DNA of 9,635 bases from Citricoccus sp. WCRC_4 (GTDB taxonomy: Bacteria > Actinomycetota > Actinomycetes > Actinomycetales > Micrococcaceae). Where the stretch lies: positions 1 to 9,635 of the forward strand of contig JAPFFX010000384.1 of assembly GCA_026645375.1 (NCBI GenBank). The letters are read 5' to 3'. Below, piece after piece: positions 1-6,209 of this stretch. Below the pieces are notes generated by a model. That model saw nothing but the letters and a program-made list of their open reading frames with translations, was not told the DNA's origin and ran no database searches. How positions within the stretch are numbered: the stretch's first letter is position 1; each line of letters starts with the position of its first letter. Position numbers and translations under genes: made by a program.

Positions 1-1778
1 CCGGCCACCAGCATGTGCGGCATCTTCGCCAGGTTGGCCATCACGTAGCCGCCCTCGACGTCCTTGCCCACGCCCATCACCATCGGGTGGTCGGTCTTGC
101 GTGCGGCATTCGAGCGCAGGACGTCGCCCAGGGCGACGACCTCCTTGTCGGCGTTGGGGATCTCGATGCCGATCGCGGACTTGCCGGGGATCGGCGAGAG
201 GATCCGCACGTCCGAGGAGGCCACCGCATAGGAGATGTTCTTGGACAGCGCCGTGACCTTCTCCACCTTGGTGCCCGGCGCGAGCTCGATCTCGTAGCGG
301 GTCACCGTCGGTCCGCGGGAGAACCCGGTCACCTCGGCGTCCACCTTGAACTGGGTCAGCGTCTCGGTCAGCGCGGCGACCACCTGGTCGTTGGCCTCGG
401 TGCGCTCCTTCGGGGGCGGGCCGGCGGGCAGCATGGTGGAGTCCGGCAGCGTGTAGGTCACGTCCCCGCCCAGGTGCAGCTGCTCCGAACGGGCGGGCAT
501 CGGTGGCAGCTCCGCGGGCCGGGAGACGGGGTTCGCCGGCACGGAGGGCGCGACCACGCCGATCTGCTCGGTCGAGGGGCCGGACCCCTCGGACTCCTCC
601 GGCTTGGGGATCCTGACCCCGGCCGCCTCCTTGGCGCGCGCGATGGCCAGTTCCCCGGCGGTGGGACGCTTCACGCCCGCCGGGACGGCGGGAGGCTGCT
701 CGGTCTGCTCGTCCTGCGGCTTCTCGTCGATGACGGCGGTCTCGTAGGCCTCGGTGCTGGAGGCCCCGGCGTCCTCGAGGACCTCGGTGGGCGTCTCGTC
801 GCGGCCGAACAGCCGGACGCCCTTGCGCTTGCCGGCCTTGCCGGCCTTGTCGTCCTCGAGCTCCTTGCCGCCCTTGCGCTCCCTGCCGTCCTTGGGCTCC
901 TTGCCGGCGCGGGATCCCCGGCCGGAGGGGCGGTCATGCTCGGTCAGGTAGGACTGGTCGTGCCCCCCGCCAGCGCTGTCCGGGGAACCGGCCGGACCGC
1001 CGTCGGGCTGGCCGGTGAGCCAGGCGTAGGCGCCCCGGATCCGCTGCGGGATCTGTCCCACCGGGGTGGCGGTGACGATCAGCACGCCGAACAGCGCCAG
1101 CGCCACCATCAGCCCCCAGACGGGCCAGGGGGTGACGAGCGAGGCCAGCGGGGTGGTGGCGAGGTAGCCGACGATGCCCCCGCCGGCCAGGAGCTCGGCG
1201 AAGGAGTCGGCGACGGTGGGCAGGCCCGCGACGAGGTGGGCGATGCCGGCGATGGCCAGCGTCACCACCAGCAGGCCGATGGTGATCCGCCCGTTGTCCC
1301 GGTGCTCCTGGGGGGTGCGGAAGTAGCGCACGGCGACGACCAGCAGCACCGCCGGGAAGATCAGGGCCGCCCAGCCGAGGGTGCCGGCGGCGATGTTGTG
1401 GACCACGGTCCCGTAACCGGGGGTCCCGCGCAGGCCCCACCACTCCACGGAGCCGATGACCGCGGCCAGGACCACCAGGAAGAACCCGGTGCCGTCCCGG
1501 CGCTCCTCCGGCGCGATCCTCGCGTCCCGGCCGATCTTGCGGACCCCCGCGCCGACGGGCGTGGCCATGGCCATCCAGAATCCGCGCAGCGCTCGCAACA
1601 GGACCGGCGTCTGCGGCTCAGCGGGAGCCTCGGGCGCCGCGGATGCGGTGCGGTTGCGCTGGGTGGAACCGGACGAACGCGCAGACGACTTGGCGGCCTT
1701 CGGTTCCGCGCCCTTGCGGGCGGGGGATGTCGAGGACCGGCTGGACTGCGAACGCGTCGGGGAAGTACGGGTCGCCAT
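1..1778 (-). CDS. ftsK: DNA translocase FtsK/SpoIIIE family, N-terminal part (3' end beyond left edge)
   Basis: FtsK is a septum-anchored, ATP-driven DNA pump that clears and aligns chromosome termini during division. The visible 592 codons start at ATG 1778 (MATRTSPTRSQ). They give a basic Ser/Arg-rich cytoplasmic tail (about 1-60), a four- to five-helix membrane domain (about 98-116, 125-152, 164-184, 198-240), and a long hydrophilic linker (about 245-430). The linker includes a Lys/Glu/Asp/Gly-rich stretch near 290-320. The start of the translocase motor follows (about 435-592), with typical motifs such as FSRGPTVTRYEIELAPG and KSAIGIEIPN. The window ends at PHMLVAG, just before the expected Walker A P-loop, so the ATPase core and the DNA-reading gamma domain lie outside. 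No Shine-Dalgarno precedes the ATG. It is the last visible gene of a dapA-rnj-ftsK run, 81 bases after rnj. Family assignment is secure; FtsK versus another SpoIIIE-type paralogue cannot be settled from this part. Confidence 0.95.
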   Translation of the reverse strand, partial: MATRTSPTRSQSSRSSTSPARKGAEPKAAKSSARSSGSTQRNRTASAAPEAPAEPQTPVLLRALRGFWMAMATPVGAGVRKIGRDARIAPEERRDGTGFFLVVLAAVIGSVEWWGLRGTPGYGTVVHNIAAGTLGWAALIFPAVLLVVAVRYFRTPQEHRDNGRITIGLLVVTLAIAGIAHLVAGLPTVADSFAELLAGGGIVGYLATTPLASLVTPWPVWGLMVALALFGVLIVTATPVGQIPQRIRGAYAWLTGQPDGGPAGSPDSAGGGHDQSYLTEHDRPSGRGSRAGKEPKDGRERKGGKELEDDKAGKAGKRKGVRLFGRDETPTEVLEDAGASSTEAYETAVIDEKPQDEQTEQPPAVPAGVKRPTAGELAIARAKEAAGVRIPKPEESEGSGPSTEQIGVVAPSVPANPVSRPAELPPMPARSEQLHLGGDVTYTLPDSTMLPAGPPPKERTEANDQVVAALTETLTQFKVDAEVTGFSRGPTVTRYEIELAPGTKVEKVTALSKNISYAVASSDVRILSPIPGKSAIGIEIPNADKEVVALGDVLRSNAARKTDHPMVMGVGKDVEGGYVMANLAKMPHMLVA

Positions 1779-1859
1779 GCTAGTACGGTACCGCCCGGCA
1801 AGGGCCCCGGCCCGCACCAACACAGGCTTTCCGGGCCTGGGAACCCGTCGGGGGGCTGG
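1779..1859. other. rnj-ftsK intergenic gap with weak inverted repeats
   Basis: These 81 bases separate the rnj stop from the ftsK start. They hold short GC-rich inverted repeats: CAGGC/GCCTG (1823-1827 and 1835-1839, loop 7) and GGGC/GCCC (1802-1805 and 1810-1813, loop 4). No T-run follows either, so an intrinsic terminator is not supported. The gap is long enough for a separate ftsK promoter. No small gene was seen. Confidence 0.35.
1785..1790 (-). promoter_or_regulatory. Possible -10 element of ftsK (TACCGT)
   Basis: Read on the minus strand, TACCGT lies six bases before the ftsK ATG (TACCGT-ACTAGC-ATG). It keeps the most conserved -10 positions (T1, A2, T6). With no ribosome site before the ATG, a leaderless transcript starting at or next to the A of ATG is possible. 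No good -35 hexamer sits 16-18 bases further upstream. This is weaker than the dapA and dapB cases. Confidence 0.3.
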
Positions 1860-3545
1860 CTACGCCTCCAGGACCACCGGGACGATCATCGGGCGCCGCC
1901 GCAGCTTGCGGTTCACCCAGGTGCCGATGACGCGGCGCACGACCTGCTGCAACTGGTGGGTGGTGTGGTCCGCGTTGGACTGCACCGCCTCCTCGAGCGC
2001 GCGGGCGATGCGGGGCTTGACGTCGTCGAACACGGCATCGTCCTCGGCCACGCCGCGGGCGTGGATGTCCGGGCCCGAGACGATCGTGCCGGTCTGGCGG
2101 TTGACCACGGAGATCACCGAGATGAACCCCTCCTCACCGAGGATGCGCCGGTCCTTGAGATCGGCGTCGGTGATCTCACCGATCGAGGAGCCGTCCACGT
2201 AGACGAAGCCGCACTCGACCTGGCCGCTGACGCGGGCCACCCCGTCCTTCAGGTCCACCACGGAACCGTTCTCGGTCAGCAGGACGTTCTCCCCCGGCAC
2301 GCCCGTGGACTCGGCGATCCGGCCGTTGGCGATCAGGTGCCGGGTCTCGCCGTGGACCGGCATGACGTGGGTGGGCCTGACGATGTTGTAGCAGTACAGC
2401 AGCTCGCCCTGGGAGGCGTGACCGGAGACGTGCACCTTGGCCATCCCCTTGTGGACGACCTCGGCGCCGAGCTTCATCAGGCCGTTGACCACGCGGAACA
2501 CCGAGGTCTCGTTGCCGGGGATCAGCGAGGAGGCCAGCACCACCAGGTCACCGGTGTCCAGCTGGATGCGGTGGTCGCCGTTGGCCATCCGGGACAGGGC
2601 CGCCATCGGCTCGCCCTGGGAACCGGTGCACATCAGCACCACCTCGTGGTCCGGCAACTGGTCGACCTCCTTGAGGTCCACCAGGATCCCCTCCGGGACG
2701 TCCAGGTAGCCCAGCTTCGCGGCGATGCCCATGTTGCGCACCATGGACCGGCCGACGAAGCACACCTTGCGCCCGTGCGTGCCGGCGGCGTCCAGGACCT
2801 GCTGGATGCGGTGGACGTGGGAGGCGAAGGAGGCCACGATGATGCGCTTGTCCGCCCGGGCGAACAGTCCCTCCAGGACCGGGCCGATCTCCTTCTCCGT
2901 GGTGGTGAACCCGGGGACCTCGGCATTCGTGGAGTCGGTCAGGAACAGGTCCACGCCCTCCTCGCCGAGCCGGGCGAAGGCGCGCAGGTCGGTGATGCGC
3001 CCGTCCAGGGGCAACTGGTCCATCTTGAAGTCACCGGTGTGCAGGATGGTGCCGGCCGGTGTCTTGAGGGCCACGGCCAGGGCGTCCGGGATGGAGTGGT
3101 TGACGGCCACGAACTCGCACTCGAAGGGGCCGAAGTGCTCGGTGTCCCCCTCCTTCACGGTGAGGGTGATCGGCCGGATCCGGTGTTCCTCGAGCTTGGC
3201 CTCGATCAGGGCCAGGGTCAGCGTGGACCCGATCAGCGGGATGTCCGGCTTCATCCGCAGCAGGTACGGCACCGCGCCGATGTGGTCCTCGTGTCCGTGG
3301 GTCAGGATCACGCCGACCACGTCGTCCAGGCGGTCCCGGATGTACTCGAAGTCCGGCAGGATCACGTCCACGCCGGGCTGGGTCTCCTCCGGGAACAGCA
3401 CGCCGCAGTCGACGATGAGGATCTTGCCGTCCAGCTCGAAGGTCGTCATGTTCCGGCCGACCTCGCCGATGCCGCCGAGCGGCACGACCCGGCAGGTGCC
3501 GGGCTTGAGCTGGGGCGGGGTGGACAGGCGGGTGCCTGGTGCCAT
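1860..3545 (-). CDS. rnj: Ribonuclease J (metallo-beta-lactamase/beta-CASP RNase)
   Basis: RNase J is a zinc-dependent cytoplasmic ribonuclease with 5'-3' exonuclease and endonuclease activity, used in mRNA decay and rRNA maturation in bacteria including actinobacteria. The 561-residue product has the usual length. Visible metal ligands are HGHEDH at 83-88 (H83, H85, D87, H88), H150 in VNHS, D172 in HTGDF and H398 in PVHGE. Other family motifs are DSTNAE (204-209), GSQGEP (308-313) in the beta-CASP region and SGHAS (374-378). The C-terminal part from about 450 fits the small RNase J dimerisation domain. The start at ATG 3545 has an upstream AGAAGGGA with a 9-base spacer. The gene follows dapA by 15 bases, and its ribosome site overlaps the dapA stop codon, implying co-transcription and probably coupled translation. 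The dapA-rnj pairing is standard in actinobacteria. Confidence 0.97.
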   Translation of the reverse strand: MAPGTRLSTPPQLKPGTCRVVPLGGIGEVGRNMTTFELDGKILIVDCGVLFPEETQPGVDVILPDFEYIRDRLDDVVGVILTHGHEDHIGAVPYLLRMKPDIPLIGSTLTLALIEAKLEEHRIRPITLTVKEGDTEHFGPFECEFVAVNHSIPDALAVALKTPAGTILHTGDFKMDQLPLDGRITDLRAFARLGEEGVDLFLTDSTNAEVPGFTTTEKEIGPVLEGLFARADKRIIVASFASHVHRIQQVLDAAGTHGRKVCFVGRSMVRNMGIAAKLGYLDVPEGILVDLKEVDQLPDHEVVLMCTGSQGEPMAALSRMANGDHRIQLDTGDLVVLASSLIPGNETSVFRVVNGLMKLGAEVVHKGMAKVHVSGHASQGELLYCYNIVRPTHVMPVHGETRHLIANGRIAESTGVPGENVLLTENGSVVDLKDGVARVSGQVECGFVYVDGSSIGEITDADLKDRRILGEEGFISVISVVNRQTGTIVSGPDIHARGVAEDDAVFDDVKPRIARALEEAVQSNADHTTHQLQQVVRRVIGTWVNRKLRRRPMIVPVVLEA

Positions 3546-3556
3546 GGGGTTCGGTC

Positions 3557-3568
3557 CCTTCTAGAAGG
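3557..3568. repeat. 12-base perfect palindrome across the dapA stop and rnj ribosome site
   Basis: CCTTCTAGAAGG is its own reverse complement. On the minus strand it contains the dapA TAG stop and most of the rnj Shine-Dalgarno (AGAAGGGA, bases 3562 to 3555). In RNA the CCUU half could pair with AAGG around a CUAG loop and partly hide the rnj ribosome site until a ribosome finishing dapA opens it. The palindrome is directly visible; the coupling role is inference. Confidence 0.5.
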
Positions 3569-4472
3569 TGAGTCCGGCCTCCGCGAGGTCGGCGCGGATG
3601 ACGGTCTGCTCGTCCTCGGTGGCCGGCGTCAGCGGCAGTCGGACCGTGGCACTGGGCAGGATGCCCTGCCAGTGCAGGATCGTCTTGGTGGACACGGCAC
3701 CCTGGATGTGGGTCATGACCGCGCGCTGGTACGGGTCCAGCTCGAAGTGCAGGGCGCGCGCGGCAGCCAGGTCCCCGGCGGCCATCGCGTCCACGAGGCG
3801 GCGGTAGAGCCGGGGGGCCACGTGGGCGGTCACGGAGACGACGCCCACGGCACCGAGGGCCATCAGCGGCAGGGTCAGCGCGTCCTCGCCCGAGTAGATG
3901 TCCAGGTCGGTGTTGGCGGCCACGAGCGTGGTGGACTGGAAGTCGCCCTTGGCGTCCTTCAGGGCCACGATGTTCGGGTGCCCGGCCAGGGCGATGATGG
4001 TGTCCGGCTCGATCGGCATGACGGAGCGGCCCGGGATGTCGTAGAGCATGACCGGCAGGTCGGTGGACGAGGCGACGGTCTCGAAGTGCGCCCGGATCCC
4101 GGCCTGGTTCGGCTTGTTGTAGTAGGGGGTGACGAGCAGCAGGCCGTCGACGCCGGTGCGCTCGGCCAGCACGGACAGGTGCGCCGAGTGCCCCGTGTCG
4201 TTCATTCCGGTCCCGGCGATGACCTTCGCCCGACCGCCCACGGCCTCGACGACGGCCTCGAACATCGCGATGTTCTCCTCGTCCCGCAGGGTCGAGGTCT
4301 CCCCCGTGGTGCCGGTGACGACCAGTCCGTCCGCGCCCTCGTCCACCAGGTGGGTGGCCAGCTTCTGGGCCGAGTCGAGGTCCAGGCTGCCGTCCTCCGT
4401 GAACGGCGTCACCATGGCCGGGACGACGGTGCCGAAGGGCAGTTCGGAGCGTGCGGCAGGGGTGTCGATCAT
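3561..4472 (-). CDS. dapA: 4-hydroxy-tetrahydrodipicolinate synthase
   Basis: DapA condenses pyruvate with L-aspartate-4-semialdehyde, the first committed step of the diaminopimelate/lysine branch that feeds peptidoglycan and protein synthesis; it acts in the cytoplasm. The 303-residue protein is a full-length class I aldolase-type TIM barrel. E. coli catalytic residues map with a constant offset of 11: T55 and T56 in GTTGET, Y118 in PYYNKP, Y144 and R149 in YDIPGR, and Schiff-base K172 in ALKDAKGD. The frame stays open upstream to 4886, but that stretch is antisense to the neighbouring membrane-protein gene and lacks family similarity. ATG 4472 (MIDTPAARSELPFG) gives the normal N-terminus. 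No Shine-Dalgarno precedes it; a -10-like TAGGCT lies seven bases upstream, suggesting a leaderless mRNA. It heads the dapA-rnj run. dapB, for the next pathway step, lies about 1.7 kb away on the same strand. Confidence 0.97.
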   Translation of the reverse strand: MIDTPAARSELPFGTVVPAMVTPFTEDGSLDLDSAQKLATHLVDEGADGLVVTGTTGETSTLRDEENIAMFEAVVEAVGGRAKVIAGTGMNDTGHSAHLSVLAERTGVDGLLLVTPYYNKPNQAGIRAHFETVASSTDLPVMLYDIPGRSVMPIEPDTIIALAGHPNIVALKDAKGDFQSTTLVAANTDLDIYSGEDALTLPLMALGAVGVVSVTAHVAPRLYRRLVDAMAAGDLAAARALHFELDPYQRAVMTHIQGAVSTKTILHWQGILPSATVRLPLTPATEDEQTVIRADLAEAGLTF

Positions 4473-4479
4473 GGCGTCC

Positions 4480-4485
4480 AGCCTA
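4480..4485 (-). promoter_or_regulatory. Probable -10 element of dapA (TAGGCT), leaderless start
   Basis: On the minus strand the order is TAGGCT, GGACGCC, ATG. The 7-base spacing puts transcription initiation at or one base before the A of the start codon, and no ribosome site is present. The -35 region 16-18 bases upstream is non-consensus (GCACCG-like). The dapB start has almost the same 16 bases (13 of 16 identical), which supports a functional module. Confidence 0.55.
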
Positions 4486-4504
4486 CCTGCGAGAATGTCC
4501 TGCG

Positions 4505-4520
4505 GTGCGTAGTCACGCAC
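4505..4520. promoter_or_regulatory. Inverted repeat GTGCGT-AGTC-ACGCAC, possible operator
   Basis: This is a perfect 6-base inverted repeat with a 4-base spacer in the 73-base divergent gap between dapA and the DUF418-like gene. If dapA starts at its ATG, the repeat spans about -33 to -48 and is centred near -40, over the place where a -35 box is missing. It also lies 26-41 bases before the plus-strand ATG. A dimeric regulator site is the simplest reading; an RNA hairpin in the plus-strand leader is the alternative. Confidence 0.4.
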
Positions 4521-4534
4521 GAGGACCTGATCAC

Positions 4535-4540
4535 AGGAGG
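4535..4540 (+). promoter_or_regulatory. Ribosome binding site AGGAGG of the DUF418-like gene
   Basis: A perfect AGGAGG lies five bases before ATG 4546. It fixes that start and contrasts with divergent dapA, which has no ribosome site. A second ATG at 4542 is out of frame and too close to the site. No confident -10 is seen for this gene; TGC-GAGAAT (4488-4496) is a weak extended -10-like candidate. Confidence 0.75.
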
Positions 4541-4545
4541 GATGC

Positions 4546-5769
4546 ATGGCGCTTCGCACGGCGACCTCACGCCGCATCCCCGGCGTGGACGCCGCGCGGG
4601 GCATCGCCCTGCTGGGCATGATCGCGACCCACCTGGTGCTGCTGGTCTCCCCCGACGGGGCGGAACCGACGACGGTGGGGCTGGTGTTCGCCGGGAAGTC
4701 CTCGGCCCTGTTCGCCACCCTGGCCGGCGTCGGGCTGGCCCTGCTCACCGGTGGCGCGGGCGCCCGGCGTGCGCCCCACCAGCAGCCGCGCCTGGCGTGG
4801 GACCGGCGCCAGGTGGCCGTCCGCGCGGGCCTGCTGTTCGTCATCGGGCTCGCCTGCGGCTTCCTGGACACCAACGTGGCCATCATCCTGGCCCACTACG
4901 CCCTGCTGTTCGTCGCCGCCCTGCCGTTCCTGCACCTGGGGGCCCGGGCGCTGGCCGGCTGGGCCGCCGGCTGGATCCTGCTCTCCCCCGTGGCGGCCAG
5001 CCTGCTCTCCGCCGTCATGCAGTCCGCCGTGGGCGCCACCGCCTACGTGGAGGGCTGGCGGCTCTGGCACACCCCCACCCTGCTGGACCTCCTCGTCCAG
5101 CCCGGGTTGCTGGCGTGGGACCTGCTGTTCACCGGGTACTACCCCGTGCTGCAGTGGCTCGGCTACGTGCTGTTCGGGCTGTTCCTCGGACGACTGCGGC
5201 TGGAGCGCACCCGGGTGTCCGCCGCCCTGGCCGTCGGCGGCGCGGCGCTGGCCGCCACGGCGTTCCTGGTCTCCCGGGGCCTGCAGTCGCTGCCGGGCGT
5301 GCTGGGGTCCATCGCCGCCGGGACAGGGATCAGCCCGTCCCGACTGGAGGCCGAACTGCTGACCGGCGCCTCGATCTCCACGGAGTCGATCCAGGCCCAT
5401 CCGGTGTGGTTCACCCTGGCCACCCCGCACTCCGGGGCCCCGCTGGACCTGCTGCTGACCTGCGGCACCTCGGCCATGGTGCTGGGGGCCTGCCTCCTGC
5501 TGTGCACCGTGGGCCGGGGTGTGCTGACCTACCCCCTGATGCCGCTGATCGGGGCCGGCTCCATGACCCTGACCCTGTACGTGGGACACCTCGTGGCGCT
5601 GGACGCCTTCGAGTCCGCCACCGCCGGCTGGCCCCGGCCGGGACTGCTCATCGCCTACTGGGTGGGTTGCCTGGTCGCCGGGACCATCTGGCGCGGCTTC
5701 GGGTGGAAGGGACCGCTGGAGTGGGGGGTCTCCACGGTGGCGTCCACCCTGGCGGGGCCCCGGCCCTAG
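4546..5769 (+). CDS. DUF418/YeiB-like polytopic membrane protein
   Basis: The 407-residue product is strongly hydrophobic, with roughly ten membrane segments; clear ones lie near 17-35, 44-68, 91-107, 110-130, 136-155, 200-217, 224-243, 300-322, 328-350 and 366-383. The N-terminus RIPGVDAARGIALLGMIATH (D15, R18, H29) is the opening signature shared by DUF418/YeiB proteins and heparan-alpha-glucosaminide N-acetyltransferase-like proteins. The C-terminus has GWKGPLEWG (386-394), resembling the GPLE motif near the end of DUF418 proteins. Membrane acyl or small-group transfer is suspected for these families, but the substrate here is unknown. It is the only plus-strand gene, diverges from dapA, and converges on the TPR gene with overlapping stop codons. 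It sits where thyX precedes dapA in mycobacteria, suggesting a lineage-specific insertion. Coding is certain; the family call is fairly good; function is open. Confidence 0.8.
   Translation: MALRTATSRRIPGVDAARGIALLGMIATHLVLLVSPDGAEPTTVGLVFAGKSSALFATLAGVGLALLTGGAGARRAPHQQPRLAWDRRQVAVRAGLLFVIGLACGFLDTNVAIILAHYALLFVAALPFLHLGARALAGWAAGWILLSPVAASLLSAVMQSAVGATAYVEGWRLWHTPTLLDLLVQPGLLAWDLLFTGYYPVLQWLGYVLFGLFLGRLRLERTRVSAALAVGGAALAATAFLVSRGLQSLPGVLGSIAAGTGISPSRLEAELLTGASISTESIQAHPVWFTLATPHSGAPLDLLLTCGTSAMVLGACLLLCTVGRGVLTYPLMPLIGAGSMTLTLYVGHLVALDAFESATAGWPRPGLLIAYWVGCLVAGTIWRGFGWKGPLEWGVSTVASTLAGPRP
5766..5769. other. Convergent stop codons sharing CTAG
   Basis: The plus-strand DUF418-like gene ends with TAG at 5767-5769. 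The minus-strand TPR gene ends with TAG at 5768-5766. The palindromic CTAG therefore supplies both stops, and the genes overlap tail to tail by four bases. There is no space for a terminator between them. Confidence 0.9.
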
Positions 5770-6200
5770 GGGTAGAGCCGGATCGCGTCCCGCATGGCCT
5801 TGCGGGCGCGGGAGCGGTCACCCGAGGCGTCGTAGCCCAGGGAGAGCCGGTACCAGGAGCGCCAGTCCTGCGGGGCGGCCTCGGCCTCGGCCCGGAAGAC
5901 CTCGAACTGCGCGTCCGCCACGGTGCGGTCGATCCGCCCCCCGGGCGAGCGCGGCAGGTCGTCGACCGGCAGGCCGCCCTCGGCGGCCAGCGTGCGACCC
6001 AGCCGCTCCATCATGATCCCGAAGCGCAATTCGCGCCACAGGGTCCACAGCCCGACGGCCACGATCCCCAGGGTGGCCACCCCGAGCACCTTGGCCACCG
6101 GCTGCGGCGCCTGCATGAAGCCGACCGCCGAGACCACGGCGAACACGGCGAACAGCAGCATGAGGGCGACGATCGCGCCCACCCCGATCTTGGTCTTCAT
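5766..6200 (-). CDS. Small membrane-anchored TPR protein
   Basis: This 144-residue protein of unknown function begins with a hydrophobic segment (about 6-29), then a second (about 36-55), then a soluble C-terminal part. The last 32 residues form one full tetratricopeptide repeat with consensus positions filled: W116 (4), L119 (7), Y123 (11), G127 (15), A132 (20), M136 (24), A139 (27) and P144 (32), P144 being the final residue. F102, A105 and P110 fit positions 24, 27 and 32 of a preceding repeat in exact 34-residue register, so about one and a half repeats are present. Such repeats bind proteins; no partner is indicated. The start at ATG 6200 lies nine bases after the dapB stop with only a weak GGGA upstream, so translation is probably coupled to dapB. 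A companion in this position is, from memory, common in related genomes. No enzymatic motif was seen. Confidence 0.85.
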   Translation of the reverse strand: MKTKIGVGAIVALMLLFAVFAVVSAVGFMQAPQPVAKVLGVATLGIVAVGLWTLWRELRFGIMMERLGRTLAAEGGLPVDDLPRSPGGRIDRTVADAQFEVFRAEAEAAPQDWRSWYRLSLGYDASGDRSRARKAMRDAIRLYP

Positions 6201-6209
6201 CAGGTCCCG

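Noticed and set aside
1802..1839. Intrinsic terminator after rnj
   Set aside because: Only 4-5 bp stems are present and no T-run follows on either strand.
4488..4496. Extended -10 (TGC-GAGAAT) for the DUF418-like gene
   Set aside because: It lacks the conserved first T of the hexamer and has no -35 partner, so it was mentioned only as a weak candidate.
4473..4886. N-terminal extension of dapA by 138 codons
   Set aside because: The stretch is antisense to the DUF418-like gene and low in complexity. The family N-terminus and catalytic residue numbering fit ATG 4472.
4567..5589. A 340-codon minus-strand frame within the DUF418-like gene
   Set aside because: The product is Gln/Gly/His-rich low complexity, the usual antisense reading of a GC-rich membrane-protein gene; the plus-strand gene has a strong ribosome site and family motifs.
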